A DNA stretch of 64,000 nucleotides from Asterochloris sp. CNOR1 (lineage: Eukaryota; Chlorophyta; Trebouxiophyceae; Trebouxiales; Trebouxiaceae): NCBI GenBank assembly GCA_963969365.1, contig OZ017749.1:1302001-1366000 (forward strand). The letters run 5' to 3'. Position numbers and translations under genes: made by a program. The notes under the pieces are model-generated. The model saw nothing but the letters and a program-made list of their open reading frames with translations. It made no database searches and was not told the origin of the DNA. Below are positions 1 through 11,194 of this stretch, in pieces (the stretch's first letter is position 1; each line of letters opens with the position of its first letter).

Positions 1-564
1 CGCCCGTCACTCTCTGGCTGTGCACTGCAGTGCATGGGCAATGGCTCAATCCCCTTGTGTCCTTTGCAACAGCTCGAAGCGATGAAGGGACTCTGCTGTT
101 GCACAGCAATCTGCACAGCACACAGGCAGACTATGAAGGGGTATGCCGCAAGGCTGCTCACAGCACACTGGCTGCAAGGCTGGCCGGGAGGCCTGCACAT
201 TGCACTGCACACTGCATGGCATTGATGGTGCAGGCCCAGCAGGCCATGCAAGACCAGTGCTGGCTGCCTTACCTGCTTGGCGAGGCTGGGACGGCTGCCA
301 GAAAACATCATATTGGATGAAGCAAGGTGATGCACGCCCACTTGGTGGCTCGATGGCTGGCAGGACCTGCACAGGCCAGGAGGGGCTTCATGCGTACTGA
401 CCATATTCCTTTTTGACCCTGCTTGTCCTCCAGACTGCTTCTGGAGACTACAGCCCTTGGTCCCTGATTTGCAGAGAGGTGACAGTCAAGGTGCTCTGTC
501 AGCTGCTGGGTGCCACAAAGGCAAAGGCGGGCACAAACCCTGCATGTTGCTGGGTGCGCGCTAG

Positions 565-2198
565 TTAAACCCCAGGAATGTGCACCGTAAGCTGTTGGGC
601 TAGCGAGGCCTCCTCATCTTCATCGGCATCTGGCTGAAGTCTGGCCTGTGGCGTGGGAGGGGTGGCTGTCCGCTCAGGGGGCGCCTGCCTGGGCCTGGCC
701 CGCTCATTCAAGATCTCCTGCACAGGTTGAGCTTGACTCAAATGCCTTCATTGGCTGAAACCCTTCACAAAGATACCCCGGTTGATATGCCAAGCGCCTC
801 TGTCCGTGAATCAGTACAACGCATTGCTGCTGGGCACTCGCCCTGTCCCATGCACTCAGCTGCATGGGGACTGCTAGTGAGAATGCAGGAAGCCAGAGCT
901 TTGCCTGCACATTGCTGTGGCAGGCGCTTTGACCTGCCTTTGCAGCAAAGCAGATGGACTGTACAGGCTTACCTGCAAGTGGTACTGAAACAACTGCACG
1001 GCGATGGTAGCATCATCACAGCTGCCCCGATCCAGGCTGGCGAGCAGGCTGCCTCCCTTTGGCTTGGGCACGCCTGTCCAGCCGGCCTGCAGGCGCGACG
1101 TGCTGCCTGCAGGGGCAGCATGCTGTTGGTAGGGCTGCAGAGCTCATATCAGCAAGGGCAACACTGCCAGGGCAACTGGACAGCAGAGTTGACGAGTTCC
1201 TGCCAGCCGCCTGTCAAGCCCAGGAGCTGTCGTCGACGATGAGGGGTGGAGTGCCTCACTGTCTGCCAGAAGAGCAGGACACTGTAGGCACAGCAGGAAC
1301 ATTTCCAGGCAGACAGTGACTACACGCCTTGTCACCTGCACTGTCTGGCCTGCTGTTGCCCTGGCTGGCTGCAGGACTGGAGCCGCGGTTGACCCTGCTG
1401 TTGCTCTTGACTAATCCCATCTGCGCAATGGGACCGCTGGCTGACAATGTGCTGCTCTTGACAGTCTGCACCTGCACACCCCACTAGCATTGCTGGCTGG
1501 GCAGTATGTAGACCTCAGTGGCTTGCTGCACAGCTGGCAGCAATGTATGTGCCATCTTGCTGTATCACCTGCTGCATAGCTCTGCCCTTGCTGCCGATCA
1601 TGGGAGGCCTCCGAGTCACCACCTGCTGTGCCTCAAGAGATCCGCCATCTTGGCCGCTCAGCAGCTTGCTGTCTTGCCACCCTTCGCTTGCCTGTTCAGT
1701 GGAGCCAGAGTGCTCTGCAGGCAGGGTGGCTCTCTGGCCAAGGCTGCTGCCAAACATGCTCTAGCAGCAGGCACCATCAACATTGGAAAGGCCTGCACCA
1801 AGCTGGCTGACGCTTGCGGCAGCAGGTCCATACCTGTCTTGCACCCATCTGCAAGCTGTGCATCCAGCAGCAACGTGTCAGGGCTTGGCAACCTGCGCTG
1901 CACGCTCGCCAGACGCACAACGGGGAAGGACAGAGACCCTTTGCGGGTCCCATCAGTCAGCTGGTGCGCTGCCACTGGGAGAGCGACTGATCCTCCGGTC
2001 AAGGAACTCAGTGCTGCAGCACATCAACAGAGCCTGTTCTACAGTGATCACTCTGTGCCCACTCTGCTGCACCAGTCTGCCTGATGTCATTGGCTCACCC
2101 AGCGCCCTTTTGCTGTCTGCCAGCAACTGTTCCCTCCTGTTCTTGGTTTGTGCTGACAACATGATTTGATCGAGCCTGGGGCCCATGGGAGGAGGCAT
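565..2198 (-). CDS. Unrecognised multi-exon protein
   Basis: I do not recognise the family. A start at 2198 opens an exon (2099-2198) beginning MPPPMGPRLDQIML, rich in charged residues, that ends at a gtgagc donor. Further open blocks lie at about 1834-1975 (a Ser/Arg/Leu-rich stretch), 1515-1757 (polar, Gln/Ser-rich) and 1336-1475 (Ser/Asn-rich). The last two exons join in phase: one ends in LFQYHLQ at the donor next to 973, and the final exon (717-565) starts EILNERARPRQAPP and ends in an acidic stretch DADEDEEAS before a TAA stop. The protein looks soluble, partly disordered, with no signal peptide or membrane segment. Exon borders in the middle are uncertain. It is divergent from the glutaredoxin gene, with about 460 bp between the starts. 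Confidence 0.45.
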
Positions 2199-2664
2199 GT
2201 GACTGCTGTGTGGCTCTATGCAATCTAACCTACGGTTGATTGTGAGCCTGACCCTTGCTCCTCATAGGACAGTCTCATGAAGCGCATCAGTTATGTCATT
2301 TTGATGTAAGGCATCCAACCTGAGCCTGCCTGATGTCAGACAGGCTGGAAAAACGATGGTAGGTCGCCGGATCCCCATTCCTGCCTTGCACAAATGCAGC
2401 TATCTCAATCCCTGCCTGCAGCATTATCATGCACGGTACAGTCACCCTGGCTGGCAAGCCCTTGGCCAAGCACACCGCGTCCTCCTCGCAGCAGCTGCAC
2501 CCTGAGGAGTATCGGGCGGCACACAAGACAGTCCTGTGCTACTCGAAGAGTGGTCATCAGGGCGACAATGGGTGGGGCCTTACATGGCGCAAGCTGCCAT
2601 CACCTAGGATGTACGCTGAGATTGTCACTGAGCTTGCTGTGCCACTGCCGCAGGTGGAACTGGC

Positions 2665-3253
2665 ATGGGGCTGCAGCCAGAGCTGAAGTCGGCAATCAAA
2701 AAGTTCATTGCTTCCAACAAAGTTGTCCTCTTCATGAAGGGCAACAAGCAGTTCCCTCAGTGTGGTTTCTCAAACACCTGCGTTCAGGTGAGTACAGTGT
2801 GCTCAGGCCCTTTGCAGCTGACTTGCTTCTGGTCACGCTGGACATGGCTCGTACTGCAACTGCAGATTCTGAGCACCCTCAATGTGCCCTTTGAAACAGT
2901 GAACATTCTCGAGGATGAGCTGTTGCGGTCAGGCATGAAGGAGTACAGGTAGGAGTGTGGAGGGCACCCACATGAGGCTTGCCTGTTCTCCAGGCTTGGC
3001 CCTTAAAGGCCTACTTAGTAGCCATGTAAACCCCTGCCCCCTGCAGCCAGTGGCCCACCTTCCCGCAAGTGTACATTGATGGAGACTTTTATGGGGGGTG
3101 CGACATCATGATAGGTGAGGCAGGGCCCGTCCCAGTTCCGCTGATGTCTGTCATTTGCAATTGGCTCACACTTGCTCCATGCGTGTGATGGCTGCAGAGA
3201 CCTACACAGATGGGTCCCTACAGGAGCACCTGGAGGCTGTAATGAATTCTTGA
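2665..3253 (+). CDS. GRX: Monothiol CGFS-type glutaredoxin
   Basis: Class II glutaredoxin of the kind that binds and transfers [2Fe-2S] clusters with glutathione; plastid and mitochondrial members share this single-domain form. Four exons splice exactly: 2665-2787, 2866-2948, 3047-3114 and 3198-3253, giving 109 residues. The active site CGFS is at residues 32-35, preceded by the glutathione-contacting KGNKQFPQ. The cis-proline motif [11 protein letters not shown] and the GGCD motif follow, and the C-terminal helix reads [14 protein letters not shown], all in family order. The start shown is the first in-frame Met of exon 1; an acceptor-like ctgcag lies just after it, so an upstream exon with a transit peptide may exist and I could not identify it. 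Plastid GRXS14-type is my best guess; mitochondrial S15-type is possible. Confidence 0.85.
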
Positions 3254-3378
3254 TCCATACTGTTGTACAAACTGCACAGGAGTTTGACCAGTACATGATG
3301 CCCTCTGACCTGCAGACCTGTTGACTTTAAAACACAGAGACTGTTAACCTGCTTCAGAACCAGTGCTGGCCAATGCTG

Positions 3379-5804
3379 TCACTCGGAAGGCTGCTTGTCT
3401 GAGATGAGGGCTGTGTCGTCGCCAAATATCTCGCTGGCGCTCTGGATGGCTGTCTCCTCTGTCTCTCTGACAGGGAAAATCCCCTCCCCAGGGAAAAAAC
3501 TGGAGGCAATCACCTTGTCCTCCAGTTTGGTCAAGCGCTGCAGAAGGCTGTCTCGTTCCTGGCGCAGCAGGTCAACAGTAAGCTGGGCATTTGAATGGTC
3601 CTCGCATGCTTCTCTGGCCTGCAGGTCAGCGCATGTTGTGCTGGTGTGTCCTGGAACCTCGGGGACCTTCACAAGCCGGCCCTGCACAATGCCTCTGCCC
3701 AGGAGGGGTGGCACCTACAGCTCTGCAATGACTAGTGTATACATTGCACAGTGCCATGGCAGGCAGTGCATGTGACAAGGCGTAAGACCACATCTGGCCC
3801 TGACCTGCTGCATCAAGAGTACATTGTCCCGCTTGACCTTGGCCAGTTCCAGACTTGTGTCCATCAGCAAGCTCTCAGTGTCGCGCCCCTGTCGTCGGGC
3901 CACGTCAAACTCATCCTGCACAGACAAGTCAGCTGCATGCATGCCACTGCTGCAGGTAAGCACGTTCACAAGCGCAGTCTGGTTTCAAAATGTTGCCGAG
4001 CAGAACATCAAACTGGTCTGAGCATGCCTGAAACACACCTTGATGAAGCTCAGGACACCGCTGTGGCTGGACAGACTGTTGGCTGAGCAGAGCGACTGCA
4101 AGAGGTCCTGAGCCATCTGCAGGCGTGCTCTGCAGATTGCAGCAAGGCTTGGCTCACATTGCTGCACCTCACATGGATCCCTGATTTCCACTTGAGAAGG
4201 TTGGGCACTGCTGGATGCAGAGCTGAAGCTTCAAGGTGCAGCTCAACCAGCTCCTGCATTCCTCCAAGAGTTGGGTCGAGGGCCATCCCCAGCCCCCCTG
4301 CTGCGGCCCTTGTGGACATGTGCAGCCCTGAGCCTGGGCGTCAGACATGACCCCTCACCTCTGCTGCTGCTCTGGCGGGCGTGTGCCTGCCTGAGCGTGC
4401 AAGTCATGAAGCCGCTCCTGCATGGACACCTCCAGGGCAATGGCATCTGAGCGGAAGCCTGACCCTCCATCGAGGCTGCTGGCGGTGCCCTGGCATCGCT
4501 CACCCCGGTTGTGGACGTGACTCTGCTCACCCTGCTCTGCCCTGCAGGATAACGGCACGCCTGCTGCTGCAGCAGCACCTACAAACCGTCCTCAGCGACA
4601 GAGCTTAGGGGCCTCCTGAGTCACACGATAGCAGTCCATCAGCTGCACTCGGCAGACCTGGCTTGTGCCGATGCCAGGCTGCTCTTGCTTCCGCCTTGGC
4701 ATCTTACCTGCGAGAGGCCCAGTACCCTGTGGAGCTGCCCTGCTGCAGCAGCAGCACGCGTGACAGGTGCAGCGGCGTGGCCAGCAGTGCGGTCCCTGCT
4801 GCAGTGCGGCTCCTGTCCAGGCTGACACCCGGCTGAAATGCGCCTGCCGACTGCGGACGGATGTGACGATCCTCGGGCTTGCTTGGCCTCGGCCCTGCTG
4901 CAGTGCTGGGGCGTGCAGGCCCGCTCTGCACCATGCAGGCACATGCACCTCAGAGACAAGCATGACCCAGTTTCCCGCCAGGCTCGATGGTCCTTGGCCT
5001 ACTACCAAGCATGCTGCACAGCTTTCTTGAGTGCTCCCATCTCTGTGCTTGCGCCACAGGCTCCACCCACTGCATGACCATCAAGGTGAATATTGTGCCC
5101 AAGTCGATGCTGCGGCCTGGCAGCCCCACCCCTGCGTCACCTTTGTCCTCACCTGGCCAGCATCTGATCTAGGTGTGCTGCCTCGGCTGCTGCTGGACTG
5201 CCAGTGCTGCACGCGAGGTTCAGCGCGGCCAGGTGGCACTGAGAGGCACCCATGGCTGCGCAGCATGTATCCTGGGTGCTCCCGCGAGCCCCCTGGGGTG
5301 TGCGGCCGACTGCGGCAGCTAAGATGCAGCAGAGAGTGGGGGCTGTGCCCTTTGAGAGGGGATCGAGCGGGGATGGCACGAGCGTCAAAAGTTGGGGTGA
5401 CAATGCTGAGCTTGGCTGCCGCTAGAGCATCGTGGGCCCCACCTGCCTGCAGACAGCACTGCTCTCGCTGTGTGCAGGTGTTGGGCATTGAGATTGCTCT
5501 GAAAGGATGTGAAAGGATGTGAGAGGCCATGAAACGAGGTAGCCTGCAATGCACAGCAGCACACACCTGCCGCTCTTGCCTGCCCAGTGCTGAGCCTGGA
5601 CAGTCGATTTGTGACTGCTCATGCTGGCGAGGCTGGGGGACTGCACTGTGCACCTGCTCCAAGTGCTGCCGCACAAACCTACCAGTCTGCCAATCACAAG
5701 GCATTGTGTTAGACATGCAAGTGGTGCATGATGCTGTGCGAACGGCTTACCTTCAGGGTCAAGTGTAGCCCTGCAGCTTCTGGCTTGTCTGCAGCCGATG
5801 CCAT
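3379..5804 (-). CDS. Coiled-coil protein, family unknown
   Basis: The model starts at 5804 with MASAADKPEAAGLHLTLK (exon 5751-5804, gtaagc donor). A long exon at about 5153-5449 is Ser/Pro/Arg/His-rich and probably disordered. Further open pieces lie at about 4704-4934, 4355-4510 and 4250-4310. The last three exons splice cleanly: 4039-4167, 3805-3915 and 3379-3618. Together they make a heptad-like helical tract (LELAKVKRDNVLLMQQ, then QLTVDLLRQERDSLLQRL) followed by an acidic tail ending in ISDKQPSE. Coiled-coil scaffolds of this kind are common in cytoskeletal or ciliary proteins, but nothing here fixes a role. Exon borders between 4170 and 5150 are guesses. Its 3' end lies 125 bp from the glutaredoxin stop, tail to tail. 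Confidence 0.6.
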
Positions 5805-5950
5805 GATCACTCATTCAGTGACCAGGCAGCATCTGTGGGGAAGCGCCAGGGCATATGTCCACATGCCTGAGGGCGGGCTGTCGTCCATCAGCCAGGCTGG
5901 TCCACGCACTTAGTCGGATCATGCAGACCTATATTCAGAAACTTATACGT

Positions 5951-7522
5951 TCATCGCTGCTTGCCGGGCTTTTGCACACACAGCATGATGAATCTGTTGC
6001 GTCTGAATCTCTGAAAGTTAACAAGGCCAGCACTGGCAGTGATGTCCCTTAGCTCCGGCTCTGTCCACCACTTGTAAGTCCCGCCATCTCTGTCAAGATC
6101 ATTCAGCGGCTGCACAGCACTGTCTCCAAAGATTTGGCCCAGCGGCGAGAAGGTCTTGAGAAAGGTCGTTGCCACAAAGACCCCGCCTGGCTCCAGCACC
6201 CTGCTGATTTCTGCCATCTGCAGCAGCAACAGGACATCGAGGGCCAAAGTGCAGTTTGCCTGCGCGATCCAATCTGTGTGCATATGGCTCACCGCTGCCA
6301 ACGGGTTGGGCCAGCAGTGCAGTGCTGCTCCAGCATGAATGCCTGCCAACGTGCCTGTCTTGAAAGGCAGGCGCCCCACGTCTGCCCTCAGCAGGCTGTA
6401 ACGGCTGCAGCACATAAACCCACAGCTTGATGCAATGCGGCTGTGCTTGGGGCAGCATAACAAGACCACATCCTGTGACACACCTGCCATCAAGGCTCAA
6501 GTCCTTGGCAAAAAAGTTGCCGGCCTGCTTCAGCATATTCTCCGAGAAGTCCGAAGCGACAATGCGGTCGAACTTCTTGCTGCCCACAAACCTTCTGCTG
6601 AACAGGCCACTGCCGCAACTGACATCCAGTAGCACCTGTAGAGACAGCAGGAGCCTTTGACTGCACGTCTCATCAGCCCAAGAGCTAATGCACATTATTT
6701 GAGTCAGACTGCAGCATGCAAGCCTTTACCTTGCCATGTGCTGGCTTCAAGTAGTCCATAGCGATACGAAATTCCTCATCAGGACCTGCAAAGGAATGCA
6801 GCTAGTCACAAACATGGCCAGCAGGGCCTCGTGGCTCAGAACATGACCTGCCTGGAAAGCCAGCTGATGCAAAAGACTGTCGCCATCCGCGCTCATAAGC
6901 AAAGCTGACGGCTGATGTCCTGCAATACTGTGCAAGACAGCATCGAGACCGAAATGTGGAGCAGTTCACGTGGCAGCGTGGCTGCTCAAACAGGCACCCA
7001 CTGGAAAATTTGTGTTCCAGGCCAGAAGCTTTGCTTGTAAGCTGCCTGGGTGATGCCACTGGTCAGCGTGAGGTCTGTGATGCTGTTGCTACGGCTGAAA
7101 GTCCGTTGACAGCGAGCGCAGTGCAGAGCCTGATTCAGCCTGTAGCGCACAGCAGCTGTTGCGGTCTGGCGTAACAGATTGACTTGGCCAGCAGTAGGAA
7201 GAAAGCCTCTGAGCACACACCTCTGCCCACTTTCGATTGTGAAAGAAGTGTCTAGGCAGATAGGACATGCAAACTCGAAGGACCCAGCTGCACTGGCGCC
7301 CTGTAGACGTGGCAGTGTGTCAGCATCTACTTAGTCCCATTAAGGTCCAGGCATGCACAGCATACTTACAGGCTGTCCTGTAGCTGGACCTGCAGCAGGT
7401 CGCTGCTGACGCTGCTGGGTCCTGCCAGCAGCAGGAGCTGCATCTGTTAAGGGCGTCGCCACATTGGTGATGTGTCTGCAAGGACACCTCACTGTGACAA
7501 GGAACAGCTTGAGAGCATTCAC
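5951..7522 (-). CDS. Plastid-type SAM-dependent methyltransferase with zinc-ribbon N-terminus
   Basis: Resembles the plant chloroplast methyltransferases of the At2g41040/At1g78140 type (class I Rossmann fold, substrate unknown). From exon 7221-7287 onward the model splices in frame over seven exons: 7221-7287, 7002-7139, 6852-6919, 6730-6785, 6484-6635, 6293-6395 and 5951-6217 (282 residues plus stop). A CPIC...CARC pair forms a small zinc-ribbon-like head. It is followed by FAYERGWRQSFASAGFPG, typical of this subfamily, then motif I LLDVSCGSGLFSRRF, the acidic DFSENML loop, and the post-motif ISRVLEPGGVFVATTFL. The intron after 6852 uses a GC donor; a GT choice there would stop the frame. 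The first exon(s), at about 7380-7522, should carry a transit peptide but the exact start is uncertain. Confidence 0.8.
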
Positions 7523-7539
7523 TGATCAGCCCCGATTGT

Positions 7540-8075
7540 AGCTCGTCTCACATGAACCTGTTGAGCCGCGCGCTGGAGCTGGGCAGCCGCAGCAGTCCAG
7601 CAGCCAAAGAACTGGTCGAATTCACGGCATGCCGAGGCAACTGCATGGAATGCAATGGCACGGGCTTTGTGAAAGAGCTGGCCATCGAAATCTGAGAGAC
7701 ACACAAGGAATGGGCATGTGACTGACAATTCTACATAAAGGCACGAATTGGAAGCATAAGTGATTGATGATGAAGCAATGCTGCATAAACACAGCTTTCA
7801 GCACATCGCGCCAGCAGTCAAGCAGCAGCCCATACAGCAAGGGGCTGAGGGACTGTCCTGCTGTACCCATCAAAGCACCTGCATACCCCAGAGGTGCCCT
7901 GTGCAGCAGCAGAGTGAAACCTGTATTCATAAGGGCTCTGCAGACACTTCCAACTGTCTCTTTCTGGGGAGCAGCTACTCAGGCATTGCCTGCACCACCA
8001 TGTCCAGCATGACAGCAATGCTGCTGCCTGCAGCAGGCTCAGCAACAGTTGCAGGCGCAAGAGGGGCAGCACAGT
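7540..8075. other. Possible exons, strand undecided
   Basis: Both strands are open here. Minus: an exon with a clean acceptor at about 7970 reads GFTLLLHRAPLGYAGALMG and on to about 7785, followed by a second open block at about 7546-7695 rich in Ala and Phe. Plus: a 47-codon frame from 7553 with GC-rich third positions contains CRGNCMECNGTGFV, which recalls a zinc-knuckle motif, and ends in TGA. The minus reading would form a small hydrophobic protein lying upstream of, and co-directional with, the methyltransferase. I cannot choose between them. Confidence 0.25.
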
Positions 8076-8370
8076 CGCTCCTTCACAGGAGAACTACAAC
8101 AACAAGCTTCCATCGCTCTGAGCAACAGGAGGCCCCTTGCAGAGCAACCCCAGCAGCCCCACCAGGTAAGCTGCCATCAAGGGCTGCTGCTGGTGCTGAC
8201 CTGTCTTGGTGCGCCTGCCCCCTCCTGGCCTTCAGACACTCAACGCGGGAAGGTGCAAAGCAATCGATGCTGATGCAGGCTGGTGCTGCAGGCGGCATGC
8301 TCTGGTGAGGCTGGGGCGGAGGCGAAGCGATGAGATGGGATGAGAAGAGAGCTCTATGCAAAGTTCATTT
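8018..8370. repeat. Composite dispersed repeat
   Basis: Bases 8018-8290 match 36990-37250 (shared core: gcaggctcagcaacag, then the stretch around aacaggaggccccttgcag, then the tail with caaagcaatcgatgctgatg). The adjoining 8283-8365 matches 41205-41290 instead (gctgcaggcggcatgctc/ga, then gaggctggggnggagncgaag). Two segments that lie 4 kb apart elsewhere are therefore joined here. No transposon ends or coding domain are visible. Confidence 0.65.
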
Positions 8371-9879
8371 CATTTCTCTCTTAGGTGCTTGCAGTCAGCA
8401 GGTCTCAGCATGAGCCAGATGAGGCACCTCTGTGTGGACAGATGCCTGTCGCTTCCATGCACTTACTCCTGGGCTGCCTGCTGTCTTTTGTATGCTGGTC
8501 ACGCCTCCACACAGCAGGTCCTAGCTGGCCTAGGAGGTCAAGCCAATCAGGCCTTGCATAAGAGATGCCTGCATGAAGCAGATCCCAAGCGGCCTTGAGG
8601 AGATCATGTCAGAAGCGCATCCTCCAGGCGTGGGCAAGGCGCCTGAGTGCAGCACAGCAGGAACGAGAGCAGCCTGAAAGCACCTCTCTCACAGGTCTGT
8701 GAGTAGAGCCATAGAGCACTTGCAGAGGAGCTTGTGCAAGCCAGTCCCCAGTGCTCCTGCAAGCAGCATTACGTGTGGGGCGCCCATTAATGCCTGCTTT
8801 GCTTGCTGCTTGTGAGGGGTGGCTCCTCCGGCCTGCATTGGGGTGCCTCCTGCATCAAGCACCTCCCGTAAGATGCTGCAGCAAGACAGCATGTGTACTT
8901 ACCCTGCGGACTGGCAGGCCAACTACTCATTGGGGGCATGTCAGCATGCTGTGTATAAGTTTTGAGGCGTCTGAAGCACACAAGAAGGCTGCTAAGTGCC
9001 TGCACCAACAGGCCCCTGTCAGCGTGACAAGGCCGGCCATGGCACACACAGACGGGCTAGTACGCCCAGAAACAAGTAGACGACCCCCTCAACAGGAAAT
9101 CTGCCCAAGTATGCCAATATGTCCAACACAGCTCAAAGCACGTTTCTGTCCACTGCGACGCTTTGTCAAAGTCCACTAAGCAGCAACACAGGTTCTCATT
9201 CTGTGGTCTGCACATGTTGATCATGGTGTTCAAGACAGCGAATTAGATGTGTCGCGGTGAGCTTGGAGACCTGTCTGCGTGGGCGCCCAGAGATTGAATT
9301 GAGAGGAGCAACCTTGGCAACATGTGAATGTAGTGGTGGGGGTGTTGAACAACCTGGGAGATGGTTGGATCGCGACGTCTCTGCATTGTTAGTTGTCCTA
9401 TGCTATCTGCAGAAGCCTGCTCCCGTTATGCAAGCCTAAGAGCAGGAGACAGTAGGCCTCTGGCGGGTCCCACTGCTGTGACTGAAACAGGCCGCCTAGT
9501 GTCAGGCTCCCACTCTTAACTGCGAGGGGCCCATGTGGATTGGTGGCCTGCAACACCCAGGATAGCCAAGGGTTGTAGGAGCCTCGTGAGAAAGGCAGGC
9601 ATCATGCAGGTGCACAGTCAGCGCATGCACGCACAGTCTCATCTCAGTAGTACCTAAGAGCGCTATTGAAACACAACAAACTGGGCAAGCAAGGCGGAGT
9701 GTTGCATTGCAAGGAGGTCCACAGTGGTGTGCTTGTTGAGGGTGGTTAGGGCAAGGTTGCAAAATGAAGCCATCAATGTTCCTCCTGCAAACAATGACTT
9801 GCAATATTGTGAGAGGACCTTTTTGGGACGTCTCATATTTCACTTCTTCTGAAGCGAAACTCGTTCTGAAAGGGCTCCG
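8371..9879. other. No gene seen
   Basis: Only short, mutually overlapping open frames with no family resemblance and no convincing splice pairs. I see no repeat, tRNA or regulatory motif that I can support. Confidence 0.5.
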
Positions 9880-11194
9880 TCACCTTGATCATTGCGCGTG
9901 CGAGAAACTGGATGTAGAGATTATCTGGCCCAAGAGCAGCTTCGAGGCCAGGCGATGAGGGCCCTGGTTGCAATTGCAGGCTTGATGCTGGCTGCCACGC
10001 CTACTCACGTGGCAGCAGGAAGTGGTACGAACACTGCATCCAGTTTCCCCGACATGCATGGTTTTCAAGTGAGCCCTACTGGTGTGCAGGCCAGGTGCAC
10101 TCCAGCATTTTCCTGGAACAGAACTGCTCAGCGTATGCAGAGCATCAGTGGTTGGTGAGATTTCCAGTGGCAGGGCAGTGCTGCAGGGATATTTCTGATG
10201 AGACAGGCACTCTGCAGGTGCAGGGGACTCGATGCCCTGTTGCATTGCACCCGGTCTAACATGCATGCTGCACCTATTTCTAGTTGAATGGCCTGCTGCT
10301 TGTGCGTTCCAGTAATTGTCATGTCCACCAAAAATGGAGTGATGCACAACAGAGGGGCTTTGTATTACAATTGGTCTTCCTTCAGCTGGCAGTTGCCTTC
10401 TGGTACCCGCAACTCACCAAAAGTGCTCCATCAATTCAGTTGGACAGTGCTGTATATTGCACCCACTTCACCGTGGCACTTACAATTGAAACAGTGGTCT
10501 GGCTGCGCACAGCCCACTGCAGCCGCTTCAGACCGCCTAGCCTTTCTGTTGCATGCTGACCAGGGACGGTGCAGGCTACCACCCATGCAAGCACTTGACG
10601 CAGCCCATCTTGCCCCTTGCAGGTGTAGCACATGACATGTCTGCACGCAGCCCACCAAAGGCGTTCAACCAATCCTGCTTTAGCCCTGTAGGTGGAACAA
10701 TGGCTGTACCCTTTCCGCCCATCCATCAGCCCAGCCAGCATCGTCCACTTTCCCCATCCTGAGTGGTGGCCTCCCACCGATGGGGGGCACGCACGCCTAG
10801 CCTTGCTCTACAATGTTGGCGGCGAACTGCAAATGCATCAGACCATTGCTCAATCACCTGCAGAATGAATGGACGCAAACAAAACAGTGGGAAAACAAGC
10901 AGCACCTTGGCACCAATCATGCAACATGTCTGCTTTGTCTGTGTTGAATTTGCAGGCAGATTGTCCGGAAGCAGGGCCAAAGCAGCCAACAACCTAAAGA
11001 TGATGATGGCGCAGATGTGGCATGCAATGATTGCCCTTGAACAGACTGTGCATTGCTGAAAGCATCTGCCGGTGCACGCCCTGCACCAGACAGGTGCCAT
11101 GCAGCCCTGCACTGCAAACGCTGCTGGGTGTTGGACTGCCTGCTGTGAGTAGCTGAACTCCCCCCCCTTACATAGTTTGACTTGCAGCCACCTC
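9880..11194 (+). repeat. Dispersed duplication A, copy 1
   Basis: Matches 50628-51904 in the same orientation with moderate divergence. It covers the 5' part of the GT90 gene (signal-peptide exon and following exons). Shared landmarks are cttgatcattgcg at the left edge and cttgac/gtgcagccac at the right edge, after which the two copies diverge abruptly. Confidence 0.75.

Noticed and set aside
727-1242. 171-codon plus-strand frame
   Set aside because: It lies opposite a minus-strand exon pair (973 to 717) that joins in phase with good splice sites; low-complexity composition suggests a shadow.
7546-7700. Plus-strand CRGNCMECNGTGFV resembling a DnaJ-type zinc motif
   Set aside because: A single CxxC without the repeated CxxCxGxG pattern and no neighbouring plus-strand exon; the minus strand is equally open.
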